NCBI GenBank assembly: GCA_018820765.1
Contig: JAHJNN010000003.1
Location: 1 to 64,000 of the forward strand
From: Gammaproteobacteria bacterium
GTDB taxonomy: Bacteria > Pseudomonadota > Gammaproteobacteria > Burkholderiales > Thiobacillaceae
Length of the DNA stretch: 64,000 nucleotides
Direction of reading: 5' to 3'
Shown here: one piece after another, positions 18,876 through 27,646 of the stretch
Numbering within the stretch: the stretch's first letter is position 1
How the letters are laid out: the number at the start of each line of letters is the position of its first letter
Notes under the pieces: model-generated
The model's database searches: none
Told to the model about the DNA's origin: nothing
What the model saw: only the letters and a program-made list of their open reading frames with translations
Position numbers and translations under genes: made by a program

Positions 18876-19481
18876 ATGAATATCGCAACCGACACACGCT
18901 CCCGCATCATCGCAGCCGCCAAGCCGCGTTTTCACTCGCGCAGCTACGCGAATGTAGGCATCCAGGAAATCTGCGAGGGCGCCGGGGTGCAAAAGGGCAG
19001 CTTTTATCACTTCTTCCCGTCCAAGCGCGATCTCGTCATGGCGGTGATAGACGAGTTTGCGGACGAATGGGCCAACGGCTTCGTGGCCGAAGCCTTCGAT
19101 CCGGCCTTGCCGCCGATGGAACGGATCGATTATCTGATCGATGCCGCCTACTTCTGGCAGAAATCCATCAAGCAAGTGCATGGTCGCATGCTGGGTTGCA
19201 TCTTCGGCAACCTGACGCTGGAGGTCAGCACCCAGGACGATATTCTGCGCGCCAAGCTGCTCGCCATTTTTACGCGCGCGAAGTCCCGCTTCAAGGAAAC
19301 GCTGGAACAGGCTGTAGCCACCGGCACCATCCCGCCGCTGGATGCGGGCCTGACCGCTGAAGCCATGCTGGCCTATCTCGAGGGGGTGATCCTACTGGCC
19401 AAGGCGCAAAACGATCCCGAGCTGCTCTATCGGCTGGGCCCGGCGATCAAGACGCTGCGTATCGAATTGAGCGGTGGCTGA
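18876..19481 (+). CDS. TetR/AcrR family transcriptional regulator
   Basis: A 201-residue repressor. The N-terminal helix-turn-helix (about residues 7-53, with VGIQEICEGAGVQKGSFYHFFPSK) is canonical; the C-terminal ligand domain has cysteine in MLGCIFGNLTLEV, the pattern of the YcdC/AcrR-like C-terminal family. It is followed by the tusA-dsrE2 pair on the same strand, and both promoters carry the same palindrome, so it probably represses itself and that pair. The effector is unknown; a sulfur species is a reasonable guess. Confidence 0.88.
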   Translation: MNIATDTRSRIIAAAKPRFHSRSYANVGIQEICEGAGVQKGSFYHFFPSKRDLVMAVIDEFADEWANGFVAEAFDPALPPMERIDYLIDAAYFWQKSIKQVHGRMLGCIFGNLTLEVSTQDDILRAKLLAIFTRAKSRFKETLEQAVATGTIPPLDAGLTAEAMLAYLEGVILLAKAQNDPELLYRLGPAIKTLRIELSGG

Positions 19482-19623
19482 TTTTGATTCGATCAGCCCC
19501 CGCTTTTTTTGCCCTTGGATTGTGTCGACCCGTCTGGAGATAGATGTAGCCAATTGAATTCGAGCTCAGGCCGCTACGAATGCTGAGCCGATTTTCGCCC
19601 GGCAATTTTTTTGCCGATTATCT

Positions 19624-19637
19624 TGACCGAACGGTCA
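19624..19637 (+). promoter_or_regulatory. Likely TetR operator upstream of tusA-dsrE2
   Basis: TGACCGAACGGTCA is a 6+6 palindrome with a 2-bp centre, 22 bp before the tusA start. Twelve bases are shared with the site before the tetR gene at 18849. Confidence 0.65.
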
Positions 19638-19659
19638 TCTACTACGAGGAGTGATTACG

Positions 19660-19893
19660 ATGAATGCACCTGCCACACAAATCCTGGATGCACGCGGCTT
19701 GAACTGCCCACTACCCATTTTGCGCACCAAAAAAGCCCTGTCTGAACTGGGTACCGGAGAAACGCTTGCCGTCATCTCCACCGACCCGGGTTCCCTGAAG
19801 GATATGCACGCTTTCTGCAAGCAAACCGGGCATGACCTGGTCTCGTCCAGTTCGAATCAGGGCGAGTTCGAATTTCTCATTCGCAAGGCATAA
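19660..19893 (+). CDS. tusA: TusA-family sulfur carrier protein
   Basis: A 77-residue SirA/TusA-fold protein. The sulfur-carrying cysteine is in the CPxP motif (Cys16, NCPLP), which accepts persulfide sulfur. AGGAG precedes the chosen ATG by eight bases; an earlier in-frame GTG at 19651 overlaps that site. It is followed 10 bp later by a DsrE2-like gene, the pairing known from sulfur oxidisers, where these proteins relay sulfane sulfur towards cytoplasmic oxidation. Confidence 0.9.
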   Translation: MNAPATQILDARGLNCPLPILRTKKALSELGTGETLAVISTDPGSLKDMHAFCKQTGHDLVSSSSNQGEFEFLIRKA

Positions 19894-19903
19894 GGAGATG
19901 ACC

Positions 19904-20515
19904 ATGGGCGCAGCAGACAAAATCATTCCGCCTACGCTGGACCAGTCCCGCTTCGATCAGTGGTTCGACCAGCGCTTCGAAGCGAAGATGGCCGAGCGCG
20001 AAGCCGCGCATGTGCCGTCCCTGTCGATCATCGCCACCAAAGGAACGCTGGACTGGGCCTACCCGCCGTTCATTCTGGCGTCCACCGCTGGGGCGCTGGG
20101 CTGGGACGTGTCCGTGTTCTTCACGTTCTACGGATTGGAATTGCTCAAGAAGGATCTGCACCTCGAGATCAGTCCGCTCGGCAATCCCGGCATGCCGATG
20201 AAAATGCCGTTCGGCCCCCAGTGGCTGAAAGACATCAACTGGAAAGTGCCGAACGTCGTCATGGCCGGCATACCGGGATTCGAGAAAGTGGCAACCGGGC
20301 TGATGGAGCAAACGGTGAAAAGCAAAGGCGTCGCCAGCATCGACGAATTGCGCAGCGCCTGCCTCGAGGCCGACGCCAAGCTGTATGCCTGCCAGATGAC
20401 GGTGGACCTGTTCGGTTATTCGCGTGAGGATTTCATTCCCGAAATCGAAGGCTGGATAGGCGCTGCCAGTTTCCTTCCGCAGGCACAGAAGTCGGACGTC
20501 TGCCTGTTCATCTGA
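19904..20515 (+). CDS. dsrE2: DsrE2-like sulfur-transfer protein (DsrE/DsrF family)
   Basis: A 203-residue protein with an N-terminal helix, the DsrE/F core starting near residue 44 (SIIATKGTLDWAYPPF) and a likely persulfide cysteine in KLYACQMTVDLFGY, as in DsrE2. The hydrophobic stretch near residues 52-75 may be membrane-associated. AAGGAG lies five bases before the start at 19904. Genes of this type sit beside tusA in sulfur-oxidising bacteria. A terminator-like hairpin follows. Confidence 0.82.
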   Translation: MGAADKIIPPTLDQSRFDQWFDQRFEAKMAEREAAHVPSLSIIATKGTLDWAYPPFILASTAGALGWDVSVFFTFYGLELLKKDLHLEISPLGNPGMPMKMPFGPQWLKDINWKVPNVVMAGIPGFEKVATGLMEQTVKSKGVASIDELRSACLEADAKLYACQMTVDLFGYSREDFIPEIEGWIGAASFLPQAQKSDVCLFI

Positions 20516-20525
20516 ACCGTGCCCT

Positions 20526-20562
20526 GCCCGGGTCGCGCCAGATGCATCCACGCGGCCCGGGC
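20526..20562 (+). terminator. Terminator-like hairpin after tusA-dsrE2
   Basis: GCCCGGGTCGCG pairs with CGCGGCCCGGGC over 12 bp (one G-U pair) with a 13-nt loop, starting 11 bp after the stop. No T-run follows, so it may instead protect the transcript end. The rest of 20563-20679 shows nothing clear. Confidence 0.5.
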
Positions 20563-20679
20563 CTCACCTGGAATCGCAAAGGTCGTCTGGTGCAGACCAA
20601 CTTCCCTGACGAGAGAAAACGTGGTCTGCCCCCGATTGTTCGTTATCACGCAGCGTCCCCTGCACCGCAAGGTTAGTCC

Positions 20680-21956
20680 TCAGATGTCCCAAATCGCCCC
20701 CTTAGCCAAGTGATCTTGAATTTCCGGTGGATTGCACTTCACCCTCGGATGATTGGCAAGCACAAGGCGCAAGGTACGCAGGGAATCGTAGGTATCAATC
20801 ACTAATCGCCTTTGATTCTTGAAATAGGCGATGTCAAAGACATTCTCGTTCACGGCGTGTGCTGGTTTCTGCCGAAGCTTGCGGACAGATCGAAACCCCT
20901 TGAACATGTCGTCGAAAGGCTTCGGGTCGGATGGTCGGAAAAACTTTCGCAGCCACTCTTCTAGCAATGCAAGCGTTCCCTTCTGGCGAACAACTATCTT
21001 TCCGTCAGGCCGCGTCTGATCTTCTTCTAGTGGAACATCGTCAAGGAAGAAATCTTTGTTGATGTTGTCGGAGAGCATCTTGTCCAGAAGGTGCACAAAC
21101 GCGTTGAACTCAGCCAGTGTCGGGCGCAAGAGAAAACCGAATTCCGTTGGCCTGTTTGATGTGAAGGTCTCCCGAAAAAGTGCGGGGCGTCCCATGCGTT
21201 CCGCCATCTGATTGATTACCGTAAGTTCCAGAGTAAATGCTTCAAAGATGGAGATACGTGTACCCCATTCACCAAGAATGCTGCTGCGGTAGTAGTCCGG
21301 GTGAAGCTTGTAATCTCCAGAAAGCATCTTTGCATGCCAAACACGCTGATGCTCAGGACTGAGATCTGCGAGATACCTAATGAACACCGCTACCGCTCGA
21401 TTGAAATCCTCATCGTAGGCAAATCCGAAGGTCTGCAAGAGAACTTGGTCATGTTCTGGCAGTGATGAAGATTCGAAATACTCGTCCCGAATCGATATGG
21501 ACCCGCTGATGAAGTTGGTCTCATAGTAATAGCGCGGATCGTTGCGGTAGTGCTCAAGCACGGAAAGATCGAATACCGATATTCAAGTTGGCCAGAGCCT
21601 TGTGCCAATTCCAAATCGAATGGACGCCCCTTGAATCTGTCTGCCACATTGAGTGTGGAGAGATGGCTCTTGGACGGATATAGGCAAACGTGATCCGTGA
21701 ACTCCAAGTCTTGAAGGAACGCTTGCTGCTGACTGTTTGATATATGAGAGAACGCCTTGATGTGCGGATTTGGGTGAACGTTCCCAAAGAGAACGTCGAT
21801 CTGGTCTCCAATAAGCAATCGCCGCGTTGCCTCTTTCGTTTGTTCAAGCGTGCATCCAAACTTCTTACGCAAATGGCGTACTGGGAAGCCGTTGAAGTCG
21901 CGAGAAGAAAGATAGAACTCCGCGACTGCCTTGAGGAGCAGTTGATCGTCAATCAT
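20680..21956 (-). pseudogene. Frameshifted unknown protein with a HEPN-like C-terminus
   Basis: One coding unit split over two frames. The N-terminal half starts at 21956 (MIDDQLLLKAVAEFYLSS) and resembles a winged helix; it stays coherent to about 21587. The remaining 293 residues continue one frame over from about 21571, ending at 20680. A single missing base in 21571-21587 would restore one protein of about 425 residues. Near the C-terminus RQKPAH fits the R-x4-H pattern of HEPN RNases within a helical stretch. Base composition is clearly lower in GC than the flanks, suggesting acquisition. The family is not recognised; the frameshift could be real or a sequence error. Confidence 0.6.
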
Positions 21957-22083
21957 AGCTTGTCCTGAGGGCCAACATAATTTAGACGGTGCGCAGCTCG
22001 ACTCTCCGCACCGCCTGAATCGGCACACGGCAAGGCGATGCACTGTTTATTTGATTTTGCGAGACTTTACTCCACCGCCTCCC

Positions 22084-24459
22084 TCACCCGAACACCACCG
22101 CCGCCACATCCTGATAGCGCTTGGCGAAATGCACCGTCATCCCGGCGCGGATGTGCTCGGGCAGCTTGTCGAAGTCGCGCCGGTTGGCGTCGGGCAGGAT
22201 CAGTTCGGTGATGCCGATGCGGCGCGCGGCGATGACTTTCTCGCGGATGCCGCCCACCGGCAGCACCTGCCCGGTCAGCGTGAGTTCGCCGGTCATCGCC
22301 AGCGGGCGGCCGATTTTCCGGTCTTTGGCCAGCGACAGCAGCGCGGTCGCCATGGTGACCCCGGCGCTGGGGCCGTCCTTGGGGGTGGCGCCTTCCGGCA
22401 CGTGCAGGTGGACGAAGCTGGTGTCGAAGAAGGTGATGTCCGCGCCATAGGCGTTCAGGTGCGAGGCGATGTAGCTGTAGGCGATTTCGGCCGATTCCTT
22501 CATCACCTCGCCGAGCTTGCCGGTGAGCTTGAAGCCGCGGTTGAGGGTGTGGATGCGGCTGGCCTCGACCGGCAGCGTGGCGCCGCCCATCGCGGTCCAT
22601 GCGAGGCCGGTGACGATGCCGACGCCGCTCATCGGCTTTTCGCGGCTGAACACGGGCTTGTCGAGGTAGGCCTCGACTTCCTTCACGCCGATCCTGATCG
22701 GCGTCGCCGCGCCGCCGAGGATCTTGACCACGGCCTTGCGCGCCACGCGGCCCAGCTGTTTTTCCAGGTTGCGTACTCCGGCCTCGCGCGCGTAGCCCTC
22801 GATGACGTGGCGCAACGCGCCTTCGCTGATGGCGAGCTGGTTTTTCTTCAGCCCGGATTTGGCCAGCACCCGCGGCCACAGATGGTGTTTGGCGATGGCG
22901 ATCTTTTCCTGCGTGATGTAGCCGGACAGGCGGATGACCTCCATGCGGTCCAGCAGCGCCGATGGGATGGAGAAGTCGTTGGCGGTGCAGATGAACAGCG
23001 CCTTGGACAGATCAAAACGCACGTCGAGGTAATGGTCGAGAAAGTCGGCGTTCTGCTCGGGGTCGAGCACTTCCAGCAGCGCCGAGGCGGGATCGCCCTG
23101 GAAGCTGGCGCCGATCTTGTCGATCTCGTCGAGCATGATGACCGGGTTGGCCGAGCCGACTTCCTTCAGCGCCTGCACGAACTTGCCCGGCATGGCGCCG
23201 ATGTAGGTGCGGCGGTGGCCCTTGATCTCGGCTTCGTCGCGCATGCCGCCGACCGAAAAGCGGAAGAACTTGCGTCCCAGCGCCTCGGCGACGGATTTGC
23301 CGATCGAGGTCTTGCCGACGCCGGGCGGCCCGATCAGGAGCAGGATCGAGCCTGCCATTTCACCGCGCATGGCGCCGACGGCGAGGAATTCGATGATGCG
23401 ATCCTTCACGTCTTCCAGGCCGTCGTGGTCGCGGTCGAGGATCTTGCGCGCGCGCTCGAGGTCGATCTTGTCCTGGGTGTGCACGCCCCACGGCAGCACG
23501 GTCAGCCAGTCGAGGTAATTGCGGGTGACGGTGTATTCCGGCGAGCCGGTTTCCAGCAGCGACAGCTTGTGCATTTCCTCGTCGATGCGCTTGTGCGCCT
23601 GCTCGGGCAGCGTCAGCCCGGCAAGGCGTTCCCTGAAGGTGTCGAGCTCGGCGGTCTTGTCGTCCTTGGCCAGGCCGAGTTCTTTTTGAATCGCCCTGAG
23701 CTGCTGGCGCAGGAAGAATTCGCGCTGCTGCTCGGTCATTTTCTCGTCGACTTTTTCGCGGATGTCCGACTGCAGGCGCGCGACGTCGAGTTCCTTCTTC
23801 AACAGCACCAGCACCTTTTCCATGCGCTTTTTCAGGCCGAAGGCCTCCAGCACATCCTGCAAGGCCTGCTTCGATGCGGTGGTGAGGCTGGCGGCAAAGT
23901 CGGTCAGCTGCGAGGGCTCGTTCGGCCCGAAGCGGTTGAGGAAGAACTTGAGCTCCTCGGAATACAGCGGATTGAGCGGCAGCAGATCCTTGATGGTGTT
24001 GATGATGGCGATGGAATAGGCGCGGATTTCCCCGGAGTCCGGCTTGCCCGGTTCGTTCGGGTATTCGACCCGGACCTTGTAGGGCGCGCTTTCCGACAGC
24101 CACTCGACGATGCGGAAGCGGCGCACGCCTTCGGCGATGAACTGCATCTTGCCGTCGGCGCGCACCGGATGATGGATGCGCACGACGGTGCCGACGCTGC
24201 GGAAATCCGTCCGCTTGACGTCGTCGGTATGGTCGGGCTTGACCACCACCAGCCCCACCATGTGGTGCGCGGTGTCACCGATGGCTTCGACGGTCGTCAG
24301 CCAGGGTGCCTCGTTCATCAGCAACGGCAGGGTTTGCGCAGGGAAGAACGGCTTTTCGGTCAGCGGCAGCAGGTAAAGCTCGTCCGGCAGCACCGGGGCG
24401 GCCGGCAACTGGCGGTTGTCGGAAATGAATTCGCCTTCGAGCGCAGAATCGTTGGGCAT
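22084..24459 (-). CDS. lon: ATP-dependent Lon protease
   Basis: A 791-residue cytoplasmic AAA+ serine protease for misfolded and regulatory proteins. The N-terminal substrate domain (about 20-220) leads into a coiled coil, the ATPase with Walker A GPPGVGKT and Walker B VIMLDEIDK, and the protease domain with catalytic Ser698 in PKDGPSAGVTM and the Lys in GGIREKVIAA. The length is typical of LonA. A sigma32-like promoter lies just upstream, overlapping the end of motD, in keeping with heat-shock control. Confidence 0.95.
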   Translation of the reverse strand: MPNDSALEGEFISDNRQLPAAPVLPDELYLLPLTEKPFFPAQTLPLLMNEAPWLTTVEAIGDTAHHMVGLVVVKPDHTDDVKRTDFRSVGTVVRIHHPVRADGKMQFIAEGVRRFRIVEWLSESAPYKVRVEYPNEPGKPDSGEIRAYSIAIINTIKDLLPLNPLYSEELKFFLNRFGPNEPSQLTDFAASLTTASKQALQDVLEAFGLKKRMEKVLVLLKKELDVARLQSDIREKVDEKMTEQQREFFLRQQLRAIQKELGLAKDDKTAELDTFRERLAGLTLPEQAHKRIDEEMHKLSLLETGSPEYTVTRNYLDWLTVLPWGVHTQDKIDLERARKILDRDHDGLEDVKDRIIEFLAVGAMRGEMAGSILLLIGPPGVGKTSIGKSVAEALGRKFFRFSVGGMRDEAEIKGHRRTYIGAMPGKFVQALKEVGSANPVIMLDEIDKIGASFQGDPASALLEVLDPEQNADFLDHYLDVRFDLSKALFICTANDFSIPSALLDRMEVIRLSGYITQEKIAIAKHHLWPRVLAKSGLKKNQLAISEGALRHVIEGYAREAGVRNLEKQLGRVARKAVVKILGGAATPIRIGVKEVEAYLDKPVFSREKPMSGVGIVTGLAWTAMGGATLPVEASRIHTLNRGFKLTGKLGEVMKESAEIAYSYIASHLNAYGADITFFDTSFVHLHVPEGATPKDGPSAGVTMATALLSLAKDRKIGRPLAMTGELTLTGQVLPVGGIREKVIAARRIGITELILPDANRRDFDKLPEHIRAGMTVHFAKRYQDVAAVVFG

Positions 24460-24495
24460 GGTTCGAGGTTCAAAATCCGCAGGACTGGATTAAGC

Positions 24496-24524
24496 AGTAT
24501 CGGGCCGATCCGGCCGATTTCAAG
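24496..24524 (-). promoter_or_regulatory. Sigma32-like (heat-shock) promoter for lon
   Basis: On the minus strand CTTGAA is followed after 14 bp by CCCGATACT, close to the sigma32 consensus CTTGAA-N13-15-CCCCATNT. It ends 37 bp before the lon start, and the -35 part overlaps the motD stop codon. Confidence 0.55.
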
Positions 24525-25296
24525 GCTGGGCGGATTTGGGCTGGACAGGAATTTCCTCGACCACGTCCGGCAGGCCGGACAGAATCATCAGCTCGACCCG
24601 GCGGTTGCGCGCACGCCCTTCCGCCGTGTTGTTGGAAGCAAGCGGCTTGCTCGCCTCGCGTCCGATGGCAAGCAGCCGCTCGGGCGCGATGCCGTTGTCG
24701 GCCAGCAGGCGCACCACGCTGGTGGCCCGCACCGCCGACAATTCCCAGTTGGAGGCAAACACCGAATTGCGTATCGGCACGTCGTCGGTGTGGCCGGTGA
24801 TCTCCAGGTTGAACGGTTCCTTCTTCAAGGATTCCGCCACCGCACGCAGCACCGTCAGCGATTGCGGCTCCAGTTCGGCGCGCCCCGGCTCGAACAGCAC
24901 GTTGGCGTCCATTTCGATGCTGACGCCGCGCCGGCTCTGCGTCACCCGCACCTTGCCTTCCTTCACCAACGGCGCCATCACGTCCATCAGGCTGCTCGCC
25001 ACCTCGGTCATGTGCGCCTGCTCTTCGATCGCCTGCTGCTGCTTCAGGGTGCGTTGCCTGACGTCGGGCGGCAGCGTGGCCGGCGTCAGCTGCGGCACCG
25101 GGGCCTCTTCCGACGGCGCCTTGCCGAAGGCATCGCCGAGCGAACTGGCGAGAACGCGATATTTGCTTTCGCTGACCGCCGAGATGGCGTACATCACCAC
25201 AAAGAACGCGAACAGCAGGGTGATGAAATCGGCATAGGAAATCAGCCAGCGCTCGTGGTTGTCGTGGTCGGAGACGATGCGTCGGCGGCGTCGCAT
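24520..25296 (-). CDS. motD: Flagellar stator protein MotD (MotB family)
   Basis: A 258-residue protein with a short basic cytoplasmic tail (MRRRRRIVSDHDNHERW), one membrane helix carrying the proton-binding Asp in SYADFITLLFAFFVVMY, and a C-terminal OmpA-like peptidoglycan-binding domain (ITGHTDDVP, NWELSAVRA, NRRVEL). It pairs with MotC, whose stop overlaps its start (TGATG). It is one of two MotB-type genes in the window and more similar to MotD of Pseudomonas than to the one at 32253. Confidence 0.88.
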   Translation of the reverse strand: MRRRRRIVSDHDNHERWLISYADFITLLFAFFVVMYAISAVSESKYRVLASSLGDAFGKAPSEEAPVPQLTPATLPPDVRQRTLKQQQAIEEQAHMTEVASSLMDVMAPLVKEGKVRVTQSRRGVSIEMDANVLFEPGRAELEPQSLTVLRAVAESLKKEPFNLEITGHTDDVPIRNSVFASNWELSAVRATSVVRLLADNGIAPERLLAIGREASKPLASNNTAEGRARNRRVELMILSGLPDVVEEIPVQPKSAQP

Positions 25297-26033
25297 CAGA
25301 GGTATCCCTTGAGACGCGCCTCGATGATGCGCGGGTTGTCGCCCTGGGCGATGCCGATCAGCCCGTCGCAGAGGATTTCGCGCTCGGCAACCCGGCGCGC
25401 GATGGAAAACTTGATCTTGTTGGCGATCGGCAGGAACACCAGGTTGGCCAGCCCGACGCCGTAGATGGTGGCGACGAAGGCGACCGCGATGCCGGTGCCC
25501 AACTTGCTGGGCTCGGTCAGGTTTTCCATGACGTGGATGAGGCCGATCACCGCGCCCAGAATGCCGAGCGTGGGGGCATAGCCGCCTGCCGCCTCCCACA
25601 CCCGCGCCGCCTGGCGCTCGGCGGTCTCGAAGCCGACGATCTGCACATCGAGGGTGTCGCGCAGCTTGGCCGCATCAGCGCCGTCGATCAGCAATTGCAG
25701 CCCGGCTTTCTGGAACGGATCGTGCGTCATGCCGAGGTATTTTTCCAGCCCCAGCGTGCCCTCCTGGCGCGCGGTGTGCGACCACTGGATGATGCGGCGG
25801 ATGAGCGTGTCCACCTCCGACTCGGGCGGACGGAACACCCATTTCGCCATCCGCACGCCTTTCATGAAAACCGCGAACGGGTGATGCAGCAGCACCGCCG
25901 CCAGGGTGCCGATCACCACGATGACGAACGCCGCCGGCTGCAGGAACAGGCTGATCTGCCCGCCTTCCATCGCCTGGCCGCCGAAGATCGCGGCCGCGCC
26001 CAGCACGATCCCGATCAGACTGCCGCGATCCAT
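25296..26033 (-). CDS. motC: Flagellar stator protein MotC (MotA family)
   Basis: A 245-residue four-helix stator subunit. Membrane segments begin at SLIGIVLGAAAIF and AAFVIVVIGTLAAVLL, and the C-terminal pair holds PTLGILGAVIGLIHVM and AVAFVATIYGVGLANLVFLP; the prolines that couple proton flow to torque are conserved. It overlaps the end of fliA by 19 bp and motD by 1 bp, so all three are probably co-transcribed. Confidence 0.9.
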   Translation of the reverse strand: MDRGSLIGIVLGAAAIFGGQAMEGGQISLFLQPAAFVIVVIGTLAAVLLHHPFAVFMKGVRMAKWVFRPPESEVDTLIRRIIQWSHTARQEGTLGLEKYLGMTHDPFQKAGLQLLIDGADAAKLRDTLDVQIVGFETAERQAARVWEAAGGYAPTLGILGAVIGLIHVMENLTEPSKLGTGIAVAFVATIYGVGLANLVFLPIANKIKFSIARRVAEREILCDGLIGIAQGDNPRIIEARLKGYL

Positions 26034-26755
26034 GCATCTTCCTTGAGTTTGGTGCGCAGCCGCGCAATGGCCTGGCCGTGAAGCTGGCAGATGCGGGATT
26101 CGCTGACGCCGAACACTTCGCTGATTTCGCGCAGGTTGAGTTCCTGCTCGTAATACAGCGACATCAGGAGCTGTTCACGCTCGGGCAGGTTCTCGATCGC
26201 GGCGATGATGCAGGCGCGCAGGTTGGCATCGAGCAATTGCGGCAAGGGCATGCTGTCCTCGCCCGCGGTCTGCTTGTCGAGGAAGGAGTCGTCGTCGTCG
26301 GATTCGCCGAAATCCTCGAAATACAGCAGTTGGTGGCCGCGCGCATCGCCCAGCATGGCCTGGTATTCGGCCAGCGGGATTTGCATGAACCCGGCAATTT
26401 CGCCCTCGCTGGGTTGCCGCCCCAGCTGATGCTGGAGGGCGCCGATTGCCTGTTCGATCTTGCGCATCGACTGCCTGGCGCTCCTCGGCAGCCAGTCGGA
26501 CTGGCGCAACTCGTCGATCATCGAGCCGCGGATGCGCTGGATGGCATAGGCCTCGAACTGCGCGCTCTGCGCTTCGTCGTAGCGGCTGATCGCGTCGAGC
26601 AGGCCGATCATGCCGGCCTGCATCAGATCGTCTTCTTCCACGCTGGGCGGCAGCCGCCCCATCATGTGATGGGCCAGGCGCTTCACCATCGGCATGTATT
26701 GCGCCAGCAGGTCGCTTTTTTCGCCTCGTTCGCTTTTGCCGCTTGCGTTATACAT
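26015..26755 (-). CDS. fliA: Flagellar sigma factor (sigma28)
   Basis: A 246-residue sigma70-family factor for late flagellar genes. Region 2 (VKRLAHHMMGRLPPSVEEDDLMQ, YAIQRIRGSMIDELRQSDW) and region 4 (LREISEVFGVSESRICQLHGQA) are intact. It directly follows flhG, 9 bp away, in the order flhF-flhG-fliA used by Pseudomonas and others, and is followed by motCD without the chemotaxis genes usually found between them. Confidence 0.94.
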   Translation of the reverse strand: MYNASGKSERGEKSDLLAQYMPMVKRLAHHMMGRLPPSVEEDDLMQAGMIGLLDAISRYDEAQSAQFEAYAIQRIRGSMIDELRQSDWLPRSARQSMRKIEQAIGALQHQLGRQPSEGEIAGFMQIPLAEYQAMLGDARGHQLLYFEDFGESDDDDSFLDKQTAGEDSMPLPQLLDANLRACIIAAIENLPEREQLLMSLYYEQELNLREISEVFGVSESRICQLHGQAIARLRTKLKEDAWIAAV

Positions 26756-26764
26756 GGATCCTCG

Positions 26765-27646
26765 TTATCCCCTTCTATAGGCTTCCACCAGGCGGCCGCC
26801 CTGAATCACGCGCTGCATGAATCCGCCGACACTGCCCAGGCTGGAGGGTTGCGGCCAGCGCAGCAGACCGTCGGCCAGCTTGCGGAACTGCGAGGTGGAC
26901 TGTGCAACCGGAAACGCCTCCACCACCGAGGTCCGCATGTCGCCGGCGCGGGTCAGCCGCTCGTCCAGCGGAATATACCCCAGGTAGTCGATCGACACCC
27001 CCAGATAACGCTCGGCAGTGTACGCAAAATTGTGCGCCACGGCCTGTGCATCTTCCGGCGAGGTCATGCGGTTGAGCAGCAGACGAAAGCGGCGCTTGCC
27101 GAAATTCTGCACCAGCCGTTTGACCAGCGTGTAGCCCTGGGTGATCGCCGCGTTGCCGGGCGGCAGCACCACCATGATTTCGGACGCGGCCAGACCCAGC
27201 GGCAGGGCATCGGGATCGGTGGCCTCCTCCATGTCCACCAGCACCACGTCGACGCCGCATTGCAGGCTGTTGAAGCTCTGTGACAGCCATTCCTGATCGC
27301 GTTCGGACAGACGCCCCAGACGGGTGAAGCCGCCGCCGATCGGCAGCACCTGCACGTTGTCGGGACCGTTGAGAATCAGCGATTCGAGGGTGCAGCGGCC
27401 TGCGAGCACGTCGGACACATCGAAGCGCGGCGTCAGCCCCAGCGTGGCACAGGCGCCGCGGCCATGCCGATCCTGATCGATGATGAGGACGTCGCGCCCG
27501 GAGCGCGCCAGGGCGACCGCCAGATTGACGGTCGCGGCGGTCTTGCCCGCGCCCTGCTGGCCCGACATCACGGTGATGACCTGGAATCCGGTCTGCCCCA
27601 GCAGGCGGCGCAGTCCGGCGGCCTGATCGCCGACGAATTTATCCAT
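26765..27646 (-). CDS. flhG: Flagellar number regulator FlhG (MinD-like ATPase)
   Basis: A 293-residue MinD/ParA-type ATPase that limits flagellar number and works against FlhF. The N-terminal DQAAGLRRL helix, which activates the FlhF GTPase in homologues, is present at residues 7-15, and the deviant Walker A GQQGAGKT holds Lys35. The ATG at 27646 overlaps the flhF stop by 8 bp and gives the usual N-terminus; a longer frame upstream has no family sequence. Confidence 0.92.
   Translation of the reverse strand: MDKFVGDQAAGLRRLLGQTGFQVITVMSGQQGAGKTAATVNLAVALARSGRDVLIIDQDRHGRGACATLGLTPRFDVSDVLAGRCTLESLILNGPDNVQVLPIGGGFTRLGRLSERDQEWLSQSFNSLQCGVDVVLVDMEEATDPDALPLGLAASEIMVVLPPGNAAITQGYTLVKRLVQNFGKRRFRLLLNRMTSPEDAQAVAHNFAYTAERYLGVSIDYLGYIPLDERLTRAGDMRTSVVEAFPVAQSTSQFRKLADGLLRWPQPSSLGSVGGFMQRVIQGGRLVEAYRRG

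Noticed and set aside
22051-25464. 1137-residue open frame on the plus strand
   Set aside because: Antisense to lon and motD; no domain, and Gln/His/Asp/Arg composition of a shadow frame.
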